DNA of 64,000 nucleotides from UMGS1002 sp964570825. Its GTDB lineage: Bacteria; Bacillota; Clostridia; Oscillospirales; CAG-272. The translations under genes and the position numbers were made by a program. Within the stretch, counting starts at the first letter, position 1; every line of letters starts with the position of its first letter. The stretch spans positions 1-64,000 of the forward strand of contig CAZMZJ010000005.1 of the NCBI GenBank assembly GCA_964570825.1. Direction: 5' to 3'. The notes under the pieces are model-generated. The model had not been told where the DNA came from and ran no database searches. It saw only the letters and a list, made by a program, of their open reading frames with translations. Below are positions 39,020 to 47,840 of this stretch, in pieces.

Positions 39020-39754
39020 TCAGACACCGTTTAACCGCTCTATCAAAAGTCTCCGGATTTCGTCGTCGCCGCCGCTGTCGTCAAGGCCGGGAAACTGCGG
39101 CGGATTATACGGCATTCTGTCAAGCGTATGTGCGTCAGAATTTGACAATATTGACAGCCGCCTGATCAGCGGATACTTTTCCTTATATTCGTCGATTATT
39201 GTCGCATTAAAAAATTCCGCGCACGCAAAACCCGGTTCCGGAGGGAATGAACCGAGTATTGAAATAAGCCCGTTTGCCTGCTTGTCGATATGAGCGGGGA
39301 ATGCCGCACCTCCCCGCTCCCTGACAATCCGCGCGGCGCTTGTTATGTCGATGTCGGTCGCCGGTGTGAGAAGATATTCCTCCCTGCCGATAATTTCGTC
39401 GTTTCCGTTCATTAAGACCTGGTCGCCGAAAATATCGGGGCGGTTTTTGATTTTCATGCGGTGACGCGAAACGAATCTGTCGAAATCCATTGCGGTCTCG
39501 AGCGTCGGGAACAGGCAGACCACATGAATATCCTCAAGAGTGGTAAGCTCCATGCCGGCGACCGGAATTACGCCTCGCCTTGAGCAGGCTTCGAAAAACG
39601 CCGGGCAGTTGCCCGACGTATTATGGTCGGTCAGCGCCGCTACTCGCACTCCCGAAAGCATAGCCATTCCCGCGATGTTGTTAGGCGTCATGTCGGCATC
39701 TCCGCACGGGGACAGGCAGGAATGGATATGCAGATCGTATGTCAGCTTCCCCAT
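39020..39754 (-). CDS. PHP-domain protein, putative metal-dependent phosphoesterase
   Basis: A 244-residue protein with the PHP fold: YDLHIHSCLSPCGDADM and VAALTDHNTSG near the N-terminus supply metal-binding His and Asp, and FPAHIDKQANG, SILSNSDAH the later ones. It resembles the YciV-like phosphoesterases; the substrate is unknown. It ends the operon with the group-D-like hydrogenase and DRTGG proteins, 7 nt after the DRTGG gene. Confidence 0.85.
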   Translation of the reverse strand: MGKLTYDLHIHSCLSPCGDADMTPNNIAGMAMLSGVRVAALTDHNTSGNCPAFFEACSRRGVIPVAGMELTTLEDIHVVCLFPTLETAMDFDRFVSRHRMKIKNRPDIFGDQVLMNGNDEIIGREEYLLTPATDIDITSAARIVRERGGAAFPAHIDKQANGLISILGSFPPEPGFACAEFFNATIIDEYKEKYPLIRRLSILSNSDAHTLDRMPYNPPQFPGLDDSGGDDEIRRLLIERLNGV

Positions 39755-39761
39755 GTCGATT

Positions 39762-40094
39762 TTATATGCCGAGCTCGCGGCCGACGGCGACGGATATCGA
39801 AAACGCGCTGTCCCGGCTTCTCAAAAGGTTGATTCCCTCTTCTCCGGCTTTCTTGACCACTTCGTCAGAAACCGGCGAATCGTCGGCGATGACAATTGCG
39901 CTGACTCCGGCGAGCATCGCGACGGCTACAATATTTATATTCGTCATAATGGTAATCCACACCTGACCTGCTCTTGCCCTGCCCATAACCCAGCTGAGCA
40001 GGTCGCCGGTATATCCTCCCGTCACCTCGGCCCCGGGGGACGGAAGCGAAAGCGCCTCAAAGCCAAGCCTTCCGGCTAATTCGGATATTGTCAT
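39762..40094 (-). CDS. DRTGG-domain protein 1
   Basis: A 110-residue protein made only of a DRTGG-like domain: VTGGYTGDLLSWVMGRARAG, VWITIMTNINIVAVAMLAG and AIVIADDSPVSDEVV. The domain is known from phosphotransacetylase and HPr-kinase relatives and probably binds a small ligand. The ATG at 40094 follows AAGAGGG; a TTG at 40112 is less likely. A second copy lies at the head of the operon. Confidence 0.8.
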   Translation of the reverse strand: MTISELAGRLGFEALSLPSPGAEVTGGYTGDLLSWVMGRARAGQVWITIMTNINIVAVAMLAGVSAIVIADDSPVSDEVVKKAGEEGINLLRSRDSAFSISVAVGRELGI

Positions 40095-40125
40095 AATTCC
40101 CTCTTGTTTCAATAATAAGAATCAG

Positions 40126-41490
40126 TCAATTTGAATTTTTATTGCCGCCGCTGATACCGTCTGACTTATCAGCCTTGTTGTCGCTTTCTCCGAGGAAAAC
40201 ATTCTTGTCGGTGCTTTTGTTTTCGTCCTTCATCCGGCACACCTTACGGCGGAGATTGATTATGCAGTCGTCAATCGAAGCCTCGCCGTTGACAATGTCC
40301 TCGGCGAGCGCCTGGCAGGTCGGGGCGCCGCAGGAACCGCAGTCAAGGTCGCAGAACGACTCGCGGATTTCCTGTATCTGGGCCATTTTTTTAAGGGCCT
40401 CGCCCCGGTCGGGGTCAAGCCGCATCACAGGCGAATAAGTGACCTCGGCGTCCCACAGCATCTCTTTCGGGACCTCCCCGTTTTTGCTGTTTTGGATATG
40501 GTTCATCGAAACCGGGAGATAGCGGCGCAGCGTCTGAAGTCTGGCTTTTGCAATGTATGGGTTTTCGACCGTAAGCGCGCCGCCCACGCAGCCGCCGTTG
40601 CAGGCATTCAGCTCGACGAAATCGAGACCTCGGATATTTTCTTTTTCAATCTCGTCGAGAACGTGTATAACGTTCTCGATTCCGTCCGCGGCGAGGTAGC
40701 GGTCGTTCATCAGCGCGGTGGACTCGCCTCCGGTTCCCGCCCAGCCGATGCCGATTATTCCGGTTTGTGAAGCGTTGGACGGATTTGAAATTTTATTCAT
40801 TTCCGACACCAGCATAAAATAAATATCGCTTATGGCCAGAACGCCGTCGATAGCGCTTTTTTCGGTGCCGATAGGAAATTTAGCGTATGAAACCTTTGAA
40901 GGGCACGGGGAAATAAACAGGGCGCAGATATCCTCGTCTCGCAGGTCCGGATGTTTTCTCTTTGCTTCCCTTTTTGCCATTCTCGCCGCAAGCTCTACAG
41001 GCGGCATTATCGGCAGAATGTTTTCGATAAGGCTTGGGAATCTGACGGTGATAAGCCTTACGATAACCGGGCAGGCCGAACTGATAACCGGTTTCTTAAT
41101 GCCCTCCCTGTGCATATACTGCCTTGTGTATTCCGACACAATCTCGGCTGCGCGCGCCACTTCGAAGACATCGTCGAATCCGCAGCGGTAAAGCCCGCTG
41201 ATAATATAGTCGATGTCGTCGAGCTTGTCGAACTGGCCGTATAGGGTAGGCGCTGGAAGAGCAATTTTATATTTATAGTCCTTGAATTTTTCAAGCTTGT
41301 CATAGCTTGCCCGCTTAGCCTGATATGGGCATATTCTGATACACTCGCCGCAGTCGATGCACCGTTCGTTCTTGATAACGGCCTTGCCGTCCCTGACCCG
41401 GATAGCCTCCGTCGGGCAATGCTTTATGCAGTGAGTGCATCCCTTGCATAAATCCTTTTGGAGAGTCACCGAGTGCTGTACCACGTTCAT
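40126..41490 (-). CDS. Group-D-like [FeFe]-hydrogenase homologue, putative sensor
   Basis: A 454-residue iron-sulfur protein. A two-cluster ferredoxin (CKGCTHCIKHCPTEA, CIDCGECIRICPYQA) is followed by an H-cluster-type domain with variant motifs SSACPVIVRL, SPCPSKVSY and NACNGGCVGG, and by an Fe-S domain of four cysteines (DCGSCGAPTCQALAED ... DDC). This layout matches group D hydrogenase-like proteins thought to sense H2 or redox state. The tail (about 430-454) is charged and low complexity. GAAAGGA precedes the start. The ATPase just upstream is a likely partner. Confidence 0.82.
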   Translation of the reverse strand: MNVVQHSVTLQKDLCKGCTHCIKHCPTEAIRVRDGKAVIKNERCIDCGECIRICPYQAKRASYDKLEKFKDYKYKIALPAPTLYGQFDKLDDIDYIISGLYRCGFDDVFEVARAAEIVSEYTRQYMHREGIKKPVISSACPVIVRLITVRFPSLIENILPIMPPVELAARMAKREAKRKHPDLRDEDICALFISPCPSKVSYAKFPIGTEKSAIDGVLAISDIYFMLVSEMNKISNPSNASQTGIIGIGWAGTGGESTALMNDRYLAADGIENVIHVLDEIEKENIRGLDFVELNACNGGCVGGALTVENPYIAKARLQTLRRYLPVSMNHIQNSKNGEVPKEMLWDAEVTYSPVMRLDPDRGEALKKMAQIQEIRESFCDLDCGSCGAPTCQALAEDIVNGEASIDDCIINLRRKVCRMKDENKSTDKNVFLGESDNKADKSDGISGGNKNSN

Positions 41491-41563
41491 CTCGGTATTT
41501 CCTTTCTTGTCTTCTTGTATTGTTGTATAAAATAACCGTTACGGAGCGCGAAGGAGAAAAGAA

Positions 41564-42025
41564 TCAGTCTGCCGCGGGCGACGCGGCTCCGGGCACTCTG
41601 AACTTCATAATGACTGTCGTTCCCTTTCCCACAACGGTGTCAATGATCATCTCGTCGGAATATCTCTTCATGTTTGGCAATCCCATGCCGGCGCCGAAGC
41701 CGAGCGCCCTTATATTGTCCTTGGCGGTTGAATACCCCTCCTGCATGGCGAGTTCGACATCAGGTATTCCGGGGCCTGTGTCGGCCAGGACGACGCGAAT
41801 TGAGTCGTCCCAGACATAAACGTCCGCCACGCCGCCGTTCGCATGGATAACCATGTTTATCTCACCCTCGTACATTGCGACCGATACCCTGCGGATCGTG
41901 TCGGCGTCGAAATCGAGCTGCCGTAACAGTTTTTTTACCTGAACCGACGCTTTGCCGGCAGAGGTGAAATCCTCGCCGTCGATATTGAAGTGGAAACAGA
42001 TAGGTTCCTTTTCTTTAGTGTTCAT
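41564..42025 (-). CDS. Anti-sigma-factor-type ATPase
   Basis: A 153-residue HATPase of the RsbW/SpoIIAB-like type: SVAMYEGEINMVIHANGG (N-box), LADTGPGIPDVELAMQEG (G1) and GFGAGMGLPNMKRYSD (G2). The ATG overlaps the stop of the upstream DRTGG gene (ATGA), so the two are coupled. A kinase or anti-sigma role acting with the group-D-like hydrogenase is inferred from context. Confidence 0.85.
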   Translation of the reverse strand: MNTKEKEPICFHFNIDGEDFTSAGKASVQVKKLLRQLDFDADTIRRVSVAMYEGEINMVIHANGGVADVYVWDDSIRVVLADTGPGIPDVELAMQEGYSTAKDNIRALGFGAGMGLPNMKRYSDEMIIDTVVGKGTTVIMKFRVPGAASPAAD

Positions 42026-42378
42026 GCCCCGCACACGCTTCCCCCCCGCAGGCCGTTTTCATAAAGCTTGCCGCAGGCGACATACATTCTTTCTTTTGTG
42101 CGGAGAACGACGATTCCGCATTCCTCCGCGTACTGAAGTATTTCGCGGGTCGGATTCTTTCCGCGAACAAAGACGATGCACTTCATATCCATCATTTCGG
42201 CGGTTCTGACCACCTGCAGGTTGACAAGGCCGGTAAGCAGTATGGCCTGTTCCTTGACAAACGCGAGCACATCGCTCATCATATCGCTGCCGCACGCGGA
42301 AAAAACCTCGCTGTCAGTTTTGTCAGCGCATGCGAGGACCTCGGCGTCAAGCAGCTCGATAATAGTTTTAATTTTCAT
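42022..42378 (-). CDS. DRTGG-domain protein 2
   Basis: A 118-residue DRTGG-like protein: CGSDMMSDVLAFVKEQAILL, VVRTAEMMDMKCIVFVRGK and AEECGIVVLRTKERMYVACG. It is distantly related to the 39762-40094 protein and is the first gene of the five-gene operon. Its stop overlaps the start of the ATPase gene. The ribosome site is weak (GGAACG), about 14 nt from the ATG. Confidence 0.75.
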   Translation of the reverse strand: MKIKTIIELLDAEVLACADKTDSEVFSACGSDMMSDVLAFVKEQAILLTGLVNLQVVRTAEMMDMKCIVFVRGKNPTREILQYAEECGIVVLRTKERMYVACGKLYENGLRGGSVCGA

Positions 42379-42482
42379 AAATAAGTATTGCGTTCCCGCC
42401 GGACAGAAACGCTACTCCCCGAAAGATTTATAAAATGCATTTCCGGCATCAGATGATCTGACAAATAATTCACTACAGAATA

Positions 42483-42511
42483 ATTATACAACAGAAGGCG
42501 CATCTTGTCCA
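42483..42511 (-). promoter_or_regulatory. Sigma-A promoter of the DRTGG-ATPase-hydrogenase operon
   Basis: On the minus strand, TGGACA (42506-42511), 17 nt, TATAAT (42483-42488). A TCAGAT/ATCTGA inverted repeat lies just downstream (about 42450-42463). Confidence 0.7.
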
Positions 42512-42532
42512 GTGGTTTGTTAAATATAAAAC

Positions 42533-42563
42533 AAAAGAAAGCCCCTGGCAATTCAGGGGCTTT
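42533..42563 (-). terminator. rplM-rpsI terminator
   Basis: AAAGCCCCTG (42538-42547) pairs with CAGGGGCTTT (42554-42563); the minus-strand tail is CTTTTGTTTT. Confidence 0.85.
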
Positions 42564-42576
42564 CCGGCATAAAGCC

Positions 42577-42987
42577 TTATCTCTTTGAGAACTGGGGAGC
42601 GCGGCGTGCGGCTTTGAGTCCGTACTTTTTTCTTTCCTTCATGCGAGGGTCTCTGGTGAGGAGTCCCGCGGCCTTGAGAGAAGCTCTGAAGCTCTCGTCG
42701 GCAAGGACGAGGGCGCGCGCGACGCCGTGGCGGATTGCTCCGGCCTGACCGGAAATGCCGCCGCCGATAACCTTGGCGTCAATATCGAACTTGCCGGTTG
42801 TTCCGGTAACTGTGAAAGGCTGGTTAACAATAAGCTTAAGCGTTTCGAGACCGAAGTAATCGTCGATGCCGCGGCCGTTGATGGTTATAGCGCCTGTTCC
42901 CGGAATAATTCTCACGCGGGCAACCGACTTCTTTCTTCTTCCCGTGCCGTAAAAATACGGCTTAGAGCTTGTATAATCTACTGCCAT
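42577..42987 (-). CDS. rpsI: 30S ribosomal protein uS9
   Basis: A 136-residue small-subunit protein: YFYGTGRRKKSVARVRIIPG, the GGGISGQAGAIRHGVARAL block and the C-terminal KAARRAPQFSKR that reaches the P site. The ATG at 42987 is preferred because AAAGGA lies about 10 nt before it, whereas the ATG at 42999 directly abuts that site. It follows rplM by about 20 nt, the normal gene order. Confidence 0.95.
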   Translation of the reverse strand: MAVDYTSSKPYFYGTGRRKKSVARVRIIPGTGAITINGRGIDDYFGLETLKLIVNQPFTVTGTTGKFDIDAKVIGGGISGQAGAIRHGVARALVLADESFRASLKAAGLLTRDPRMKERKKYGLKAARRAPQFSKR

Positions 42988-43008
42988 TATTTCTGCCATC
43001 CTTTCTTG

Positions 43009-43440
43009 TTAGTTTACCTCATAAGGAATGGGCTTCTGGGCCGCATGCTTATGGGCGTCGCCGGAATAGACCTTAAGTCTGGTTAAAGCTTTTCTGCTGA
43101 TGTTGTTGTTGGAAAGCATTCTCTTGACGGCTCTTTCCATAGCGAACTCGGGGCGAGTCTCCATGAGTGTCTTGTACTGCATCTCCTTGAGTCCTCCGAG
43201 GTAGCCGGAATGGCGGCGGTAATACTTCTGAATAAGCTTCTTGCCGGTCAGAACCGCCTTGTCGGCATTGATGATGATAACGAATTCGCCGCAGTCAACG
43301 TTAGGCGTGAAAATCGCGCGGTGTTTGCCGCGAAGAATGGTTGCAGCAGCGGCAGCGGTACGACCGAGTGGCTTTCCTGCTGCGTCGATGATGTACCATT
43401 TGCGATCCACTGTCTCTGCTTTTGCCATGAATGTGGACAT
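43009..43440 (-). CDS. rplM: 50S ribosomal protein uL13
   Basis: A 143-residue large-subunit protein: KAETVDRKWYIIDAAGKPLG, LRGKHRAIFTPNVDCGEFVI, RRHSGYLGGLKEM and the C-terminal HKHAAQKPIPYEV. The start at 43440 follows AAGGAG; the ATG at 43449 overlaps that site. Transcription begins about 40 nt upstream from a near-consensus promoter. Confidence 0.96.
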   Translation of the reverse strand: MSTFMAKAETVDRKWYIIDAAGKPLGRTAAAAATILRGKHRAIFTPNVDCGEFVIIINADKAVLTGKKLIQKYYRRHSGYLGGLKEMQYKTLMETRPEFAMERAVKRMLSNNNISRKALTRLKVYSGDAHKHAAQKPIPYEVN

Positions 43441-43487
43441 CTTGCGCATCTCCTTAAAAATATATTCAATAATTTTTCAGCCTGCAC

Positions 43488-43516
43488 ATTATAACATGCC
43501 TTAATTTGGTTGTCAA
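43488..43516 (-). promoter_or_regulatory. Consensus sigma-A promoter of rplM-rpsI
   Basis: On the minus strand, TTGACA (43511-43516), 17 nt, TATAAT (43488-43493): both boxes match consensus perfectly. Confidence 0.9.
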
Positions 43517-43714
43517 TAGTTTTGCCGAAAAAAATTCGGATTTTTTTAATTTAGCATTACATTTACTCTTATTTGCTCATTTTTGCTTTGTTTTGGAGCA
43601 TGTTATCTCGTTTTGAGTTTACATTTTAATAAACAAGCGCCGGACATACAGTCATAATCGCGGTCGGATCGAAATATCATATAGTAATCTTAAAAAAACA
43701 AAGGAGCCGGAACA

Positions 43715-44671
43715 ATGCAGAAATCATATAAACCCGAAGGAAATCTTATAGACACTCCCCGCAACACCGAACTTATCTCCTCGCTGTCGGGACTTGAGTA
43801 TGCCATGCAGCACGACATGATTCTTGAGGGAATGGCGATGCTGTGCGACGGCAGATACGACCTTCATATAAGTCTTGGCGACATGGAAGGCATCATCCGG
43901 CGCAGCGAGGTTGCGGAAAGCCGGGACGGCTGCGCCGTCAAGGACATCGCCGTGATCACCCGTGTCGGCAAGCCGGTCTGCTTCAAAGTCAGGGGATTTG
44001 AAAATTACTGTGGAAAAACGCGCGCGGTTCTCTCGAGGAAAGATGCGCAGACGGAATGCTATGACAATTATCTTCTCTCGCTCATACCCGGCGATATAAT
44101 ACCCGCCAAGGTAACTCACCTTGAAAATTTCGGGGCGTTCGTCGACATAGGCTGCGGGATACCGTCCTTACTGTCGGTGGACTGCATATCGGTTTCAAGG
44201 ATCTCCCATCCATCCGACCGGCTCGCCTGCGGAATGAATATTATGACAGTAATAAAAAGCATAGATTATGCGACCGGCAGAATTTACGTCACCCAGCGCG
44301 AACTTCTCGGCACATGGGAGGAGAACGCCGCGAACTTTGCTCCCGGCCAGACCGTGGCGGGGATCATCCGCAGCGTCGAGCAGTACGGAATTTTTGTCGA
44401 GCTGACGCCGAACCTTGCCGGTCTTGCCGAACTTCGCGAAGCCGATTCGCTCCACTGTCCGGTCGTCCCCGGCCAATGGGCCGCCGTTTACATAAAAAGC
44501 ATTATTCCGGAACGCATGAAAATCAAGCTTGTTCTGATCGACACCCATAAAGGCGCCGTTCCCCCGTCTCCTCCGGAGTACTATATCGACGCCTCGCGCG
44601 TCCGCCATCTTGACCGCTGGCAATACTCGCCCGCCTCGTCGCAGCGGGTGATTGAAACGGTTTTCGCGTAA
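43715..44671 (+). CDS. S1-domain RNA-binding protein
   Basis: A 318-residue protein with at least two S1 domains. An N-terminal part (DLHISLGDMEGIIRRSEV) is followed by IPAKVTHLENFGAFVDIGCG (about 128-200) and VAGIIRSVEQYGIFVELTPN (about 212-275), the classic S1 beta-barrel starts. It is shorter than ribosomal protein S1 and belongs to the S1-like group of Clostridia; binding to mRNA or ribosome is likely but the role is undefined. Ribosome site AAAGGAG; a convergent pcrA lies downstream. Confidence 0.82.
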   Translation: MQKSYKPEGNLIDTPRNTELISSLSGLEYAMQHDMILEGMAMLCDGRYDLHISLGDMEGIIRRSEVAESRDGCAVKDIAVITRVGKPVCFKVRGFENYCGKTRAVLSRKDAQTECYDNYLLSLIPGDIIPAKVTHLENFGAFVDIGCGIPSLLSVDCISVSRISHPSDRLACGMNIMTVIKSIDYATGRIYVTQRELLGTWEENAANFAPGQTVAGIIRSVEQYGIFVELTPNLAGLAELREADSLHCPVVPGQWAAVYIKSIIPERMKIKLVLIDTHKGAVPPSPPEYYIDASRVRHLDRWQYSPASSQRVIETVFA

Positions 44672-44674
44672 TCC

Positions 44675-44773
44675 TAATCGTCCAATCTGCTAACGGCTAT
44701 CGTCTAACGTCTATCTCCTAATGTCTGTCTTCTGTCGTCTGCCGTCTGACGGCTGACGTCTGATGTCTGACGG
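44675..44773. repeat. 7-bp periodic degenerate tandem array
   Basis: About 14 imperfect heptads in one register, approaching CTGACGT at the right end (for example CTGACGG, CTGACGT, CTGATGT, CTGACGG). On the reverse strand the unit reads AGACGTC or AGACATC, close to the AAACGTC/AAACATC units at 28512. It fills the gap between two convergent genes. Confidence 0.75.
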
Positions 44774-44872
44774 CACGCTTTTCAGGCTTTTTCAGCACAC
44801 GACTCACACGGCTCTCACGGCGCAAAAGGCATACCGGATTTCAAGCTTTACACTGTCCGATCTAATATTAAA

Positions 44873-44906
44873 TATAAAAGCGCGCGGCTTATTGAGGCCG
44901 CGCGCT
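44873..44906 (-). terminator. pcrA terminator
   Basis: AGCGCGCGGC (44879-44888) pairs with GCCGCGCGCT (44897-44906); the minus-strand tail is TTTTATATTT. Confidence 0.8.
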
Positions 44907-44916
44907 GTTTAATGAA

Positions 44917-47355
44917 TCAGATTTTGCTCAGCTTTGCGTATGAGCCCATCAGCTTTTTTGTACCCGCCGTGTCAAAGGCGATCTCATACAAAATATCCGC
45001 GCCCATGTTGCGTACTGAAAGCACCTCTCCGTCGCCGAAAATCCGGTGGCGGACGCGGTCGCCGTCCTTTATGCTGCAAAGCTCGCCCGGTTCCTGTTTT
45101 TTGACCACCGGCCGGTTGACCGTAATGACATCAACCTTTTGGACTTTCGGAGGCTTATTTGAAAAATACACCTTTGACACGGGCACAGCCGGCTGATTTT
45201 CTTTTTCCGCCTCGCCGGAGGGAACGAGGTCGAGATACTGTTCGGGAATTTCGCTTATGAACCTTGAGGGCTGGTTGTGTCCGCTTCTTCCCCACAGCGT
45301 GCGTTCGGCGGCATAAAGAATAAACAGCTTTTCCTTGGCTCTTGTTATCGCCACATAGGCAAGGCGCCGCTCCTCCTCCATGTCGTTTTCGTCATAAGAA
45401 TTTATAGTCTGCATTCCGGGAAAAATACCGTCCTCCATGCCCGGGATGAAAACCACCGGAAATTCAAGGCCTTTTGCGCTGTGAATAGTCATAAGCGTGA
45501 CTGCATCCGCGCTCTCGTCGTACCTGTCGACGTCCGAAACGAGCGCCACTTCCTCAAGATATCCGGAAAGCGTTGCGTCGTCGTTGGCCTTTTGATATTC
45601 AATGGCGCCGGAAATCAGCTCGTCGATATTTTCGAGCCTTTCCTGCTCGGCCTCTCCTCCGGCGATAAGCATAGCGCGGTAACCGCTCATTTCTGCGACC
45701 CTGCCGATGAATTCGGCGACCGGGGTTGTCTTTGACATTTCCGTGAGCTTATTTATGAGGCCGGCGAACTGTGAAAGCGCGGCAGCCGAGCGCGCCAGCT
45801 CCTCGTACCTTGAAGCGTGTTCGAGTATATCGAACATTCCGACCCCTTCCGCGCCTGCGATGCGTGAAATCTCGTCGATGGTCTTATCTCCGATTTTCCG
45901 CTTTGGCTCGTTGATAATCCGCTTCAGGCGCTCCGCGTCGTTATGGTTAACGATAACGCTGAGGTATGCGACGATATCGCGTATTTCCTTGCGGTCGAAG
46001 AAACGCACGGAGCCTATCGTACGGTAAGGCACTCCGGATTTTGCGAAAGCCGACTCAAGGACACGCGTCTGCGCGTTTGTCCTGTAAAGGACGGCGAAAT
46101 CCCTTAATGAATGCTTTTTCATTCTGACCGCACGGCTGACAGTGTCAACGATGAATCTCGCCTCGCTGTTCTCGTTGTCCAGCTCGCGCACCGTAATCTT
46201 TTCTCCGGCATCCTTTTCGGTCCATAGATTTTTGCCGCGGCGTCCGCGGTTTTTCGATATGATGCCGTTGGCCGCGCCGAGAATGTTTCCTGCGGAGCGG
46301 TAGTTCTGCTCAAGCTTTATGACCTTGGCGTCCGGGAAGCACTTGTCGAATCCGAGAATATTAGCTATTGTGGCGCCGCGGAAGCGGTAGATGCTCTGGT
46401 CGTCGTCGCCGACCACCATGAGATTGCAAAAGCCTCCCGAAAGGAGGGCGGTGAGAGCGAACTGCGCTTCATTTGTGTCCTGGTACTCGTCGACGCTCAC
46501 ATAAAGGAAGCGCGACTGGTAATGCTGCCTGATTTCGCTGTTGTTTTGAAGCAGCCTGACGGTTTTTAGAATAATGTCGTCGAAATCGAGCGCGTTCGAA
46601 GCGGAAAGTCCCGCCTGATATTCCTTGTAAATACGGGAAATCTGCTTTATTCTGAAATCGTTTCCGGCATCCGCTGCGTATTCGTCAGGACCTTTCAGCT
46701 TGTCCTTAGCTCGGCTGATTTCGTTCATAACGCTTTTAAGCGGGAGAGTTTTCTCGTCGATATTGCAGCGTTTCATCGCCGCGGCTACAGCGTTTTTCGA
46801 GTCCTCGGTGTCATATATTGAAAATCCCGGTTCCAGACCCGCCTCTTTATAATGGGCGCGCAGGATTCTCATGCAAACCGAATGGAACGTGCCCGACCAT
46901 ATTCCACCGATATCCTCGTCGCCGAATTCCGACTTAAGGCGGTTTTTAATTTCGTTTGCGGCCTTGTTCGTGAACGTGATTGCGAGCATACGGTGCGGCG
47001 GGCACGGAGCTTCGATGAACTCCGGAAGTATGTCCGCAATCTGTTCTCGCGGGAGCGATGAAGCCGCCTCGAGCTGCGCCACCTCTGCTTCGGTAATGTC
47101 TTTTGGAGTTTTGGAACTCATATATGCGTTGCCGTACCTGATAATATATGCTATGCGGCGAACCAGCACAGTCGTTTTGCCGCTTCCCGCTCCTGCAAGA
47201 ATAAGGAGCGGCCCGTTTACCGTGAAAACCGCCCTTCTCTGCTCCGCGTTCAGATCTGAGTAATATTTGTCAAAAAGCTTTCTTTTAGCGGCAAGATATC
47301 TGCCCGGAAGATCATTCATCTGATATGTAAACCTTTCTTCTGTAAAAAGCGGCAT
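44917..47355 (-). CDS. pcrA: UvrD/PcrA-type DNA helicase
   Basis: An 812-residue superfamily 1A 3'-5' helicase for DNA repair and for removing proteins from DNA. Motifs: LNAEQRRAVF (Q), LAGAGSGKTTVLVRRI (Walker A), LAITFTNKAANEIKNR (Ia), VDEYQDTNEAQFALT (Walker B), VVGDDDQSIYRFRGA (III), LEQNYRS (IV), MTIHSAKGLEFPVVF (V) and AYVAITRAKEKL (VI). The C-terminal DRVRHRIFGDGEVLSV region is the PcrA tail that contacts RNA polymerase. The start is uncertain: 47355 has no good ribosome site, and an in-frame ATG at 47319 lies about 13 nt after AAAGG. Confidence 0.93.
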   Translation of the reverse strand: MPLFTEERFTYQMNDLPGRYLAAKRKLFDKYYSDLNAEQRRAVFTVNGPLLILAGAGSGKTTVLVRRIAYIIRYGNAYMSSKTPKDITEAEVAQLEAASSLPREQIADILPEFIEAPCPPHRMLAITFTNKAANEIKNRLKSEFGDEDIGGIWSGTFHSVCMRILRAHYKEAGLEPGFSIYDTEDSKNAVAAAMKRCNIDEKTLPLKSVMNEISRAKDKLKGPDEYAADAGNDFRIKQISRIYKEYQAGLSASNALDFDDIILKTVRLLQNNSEIRQHYQSRFLYVSVDEYQDTNEAQFALTALLSGGFCNLMVVGDDDQSIYRFRGATIANILGFDKCFPDAKVIKLEQNYRSAGNILGAANGIISKNRGRRGKNLWTEKDAGEKITVRELDNENSEARFIVDTVSRAVRMKKHSLRDFAVLYRTNAQTRVLESAFAKSGVPYRTIGSVRFFDRKEIRDIVAYLSVIVNHNDAERLKRIINEPKRKIGDKTIDEISRIAGAEGVGMFDILEHASRYEELARSAAALSQFAGLINKLTEMSKTTPVAEFIGRVAEMSGYRAMLIAGGEAEQERLENIDELISGAIEYQKANDDATLSGYLEEVALVSDVDRYDESADAVTLMTIHSAKGLEFPVVFIPGMEDGIFPGMQTINSYDENDMEEERRLAYVAITRAKEKLFILYAAERTLWGRSGHNQPSRFISEIPEQYLDLVPSGEAEKENQPAVPVSKVYFSNKPPKVQKVDVITVNRPVVKKQEPGELCSIKDGDRVRHRIFGDGEVLSVRNMGADILYEIAFDTAGTKKLMGSYAKLSKI

Positions 47356-47519
47356 TCTCTTTCACCCGGTATGGCCGGGACGAAAAATACACGCCGCAGT
47401 TATAATCTGTTTTTTTATTATACTATAAACGTGATACATTTGCAACAGGAAAAGAGTCCTCAAGAGGACTCTTTAATTTAATAAAGTCATCCGCCCTGCG
47501 GATTCTGTTGTTTATTATT

Positions 47520-47735
47520 TCAGCCCCGGCAGTCCTGTCCCTGAGATCCCTGTGTGCCCTGTGTGCCTTGGTTATCCTGTCCCTGGGTTCCCGTTTCCTG
47601 GTTATCCTGGGCCTGCGCGCCCCAGTTGTCCTGTGTGCCCTGTGTGCCCTGTGTTTCACGGGTATCCTGAGTCTGCTGGTTTCCCTGGACGTCAGATGCG
47701 TTCTGACGGCGCTTGTTCGGCTTGTTGTTCTGCAT
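47520..47735 (-). CDS. Small Gln/Gly/Thr-rich repeat protein
   Basis: A 71-residue hydrophilic protein. It starts MQNNKPNKRRQNASDVQGNQ and continues in degenerate three-residue steps of the type G-T-Q, with a D-N-Q variant. No signal, helix pattern or known domain is seen; the sequence should be disordered. A good AAGGAGAT site lies 8 nt before the ATG, the main reason to accept it. The DNA is an imperfect 9-bp repeat (CCTGTGTGC on plus), so copy number may vary. The overlapping longer frame 47423-47779 has no such support. It recalls small Asn/Gln-rich proteins of spore formers, without a firm match. Confidence 0.55.
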   Translation of the reverse strand: MQNNKPNKRRQNASDVQGNQQTQDTRETQGTQGTQDNWGAQAQDNQETGTQGQDNQGTQGTQGSQGQDCRG

Positions 47736-47840
47736 TTTTGCGTATCTCCTTCAAAGATAACAACATTATTAGTAGGCAATTATCAAACTGCCACATAAAT
47801 AGTTATCCGCAGAACATGAACTTATTATACATTAAAAATT

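Noticed and set aside
47423..47779. 118-residue basic protein on the minus strand
   Set aside because: It is the shadow frame of the GTQ repeat, with no good ribosome site; the 47520-47735 frame starts cleanly after AAGGAGAT.
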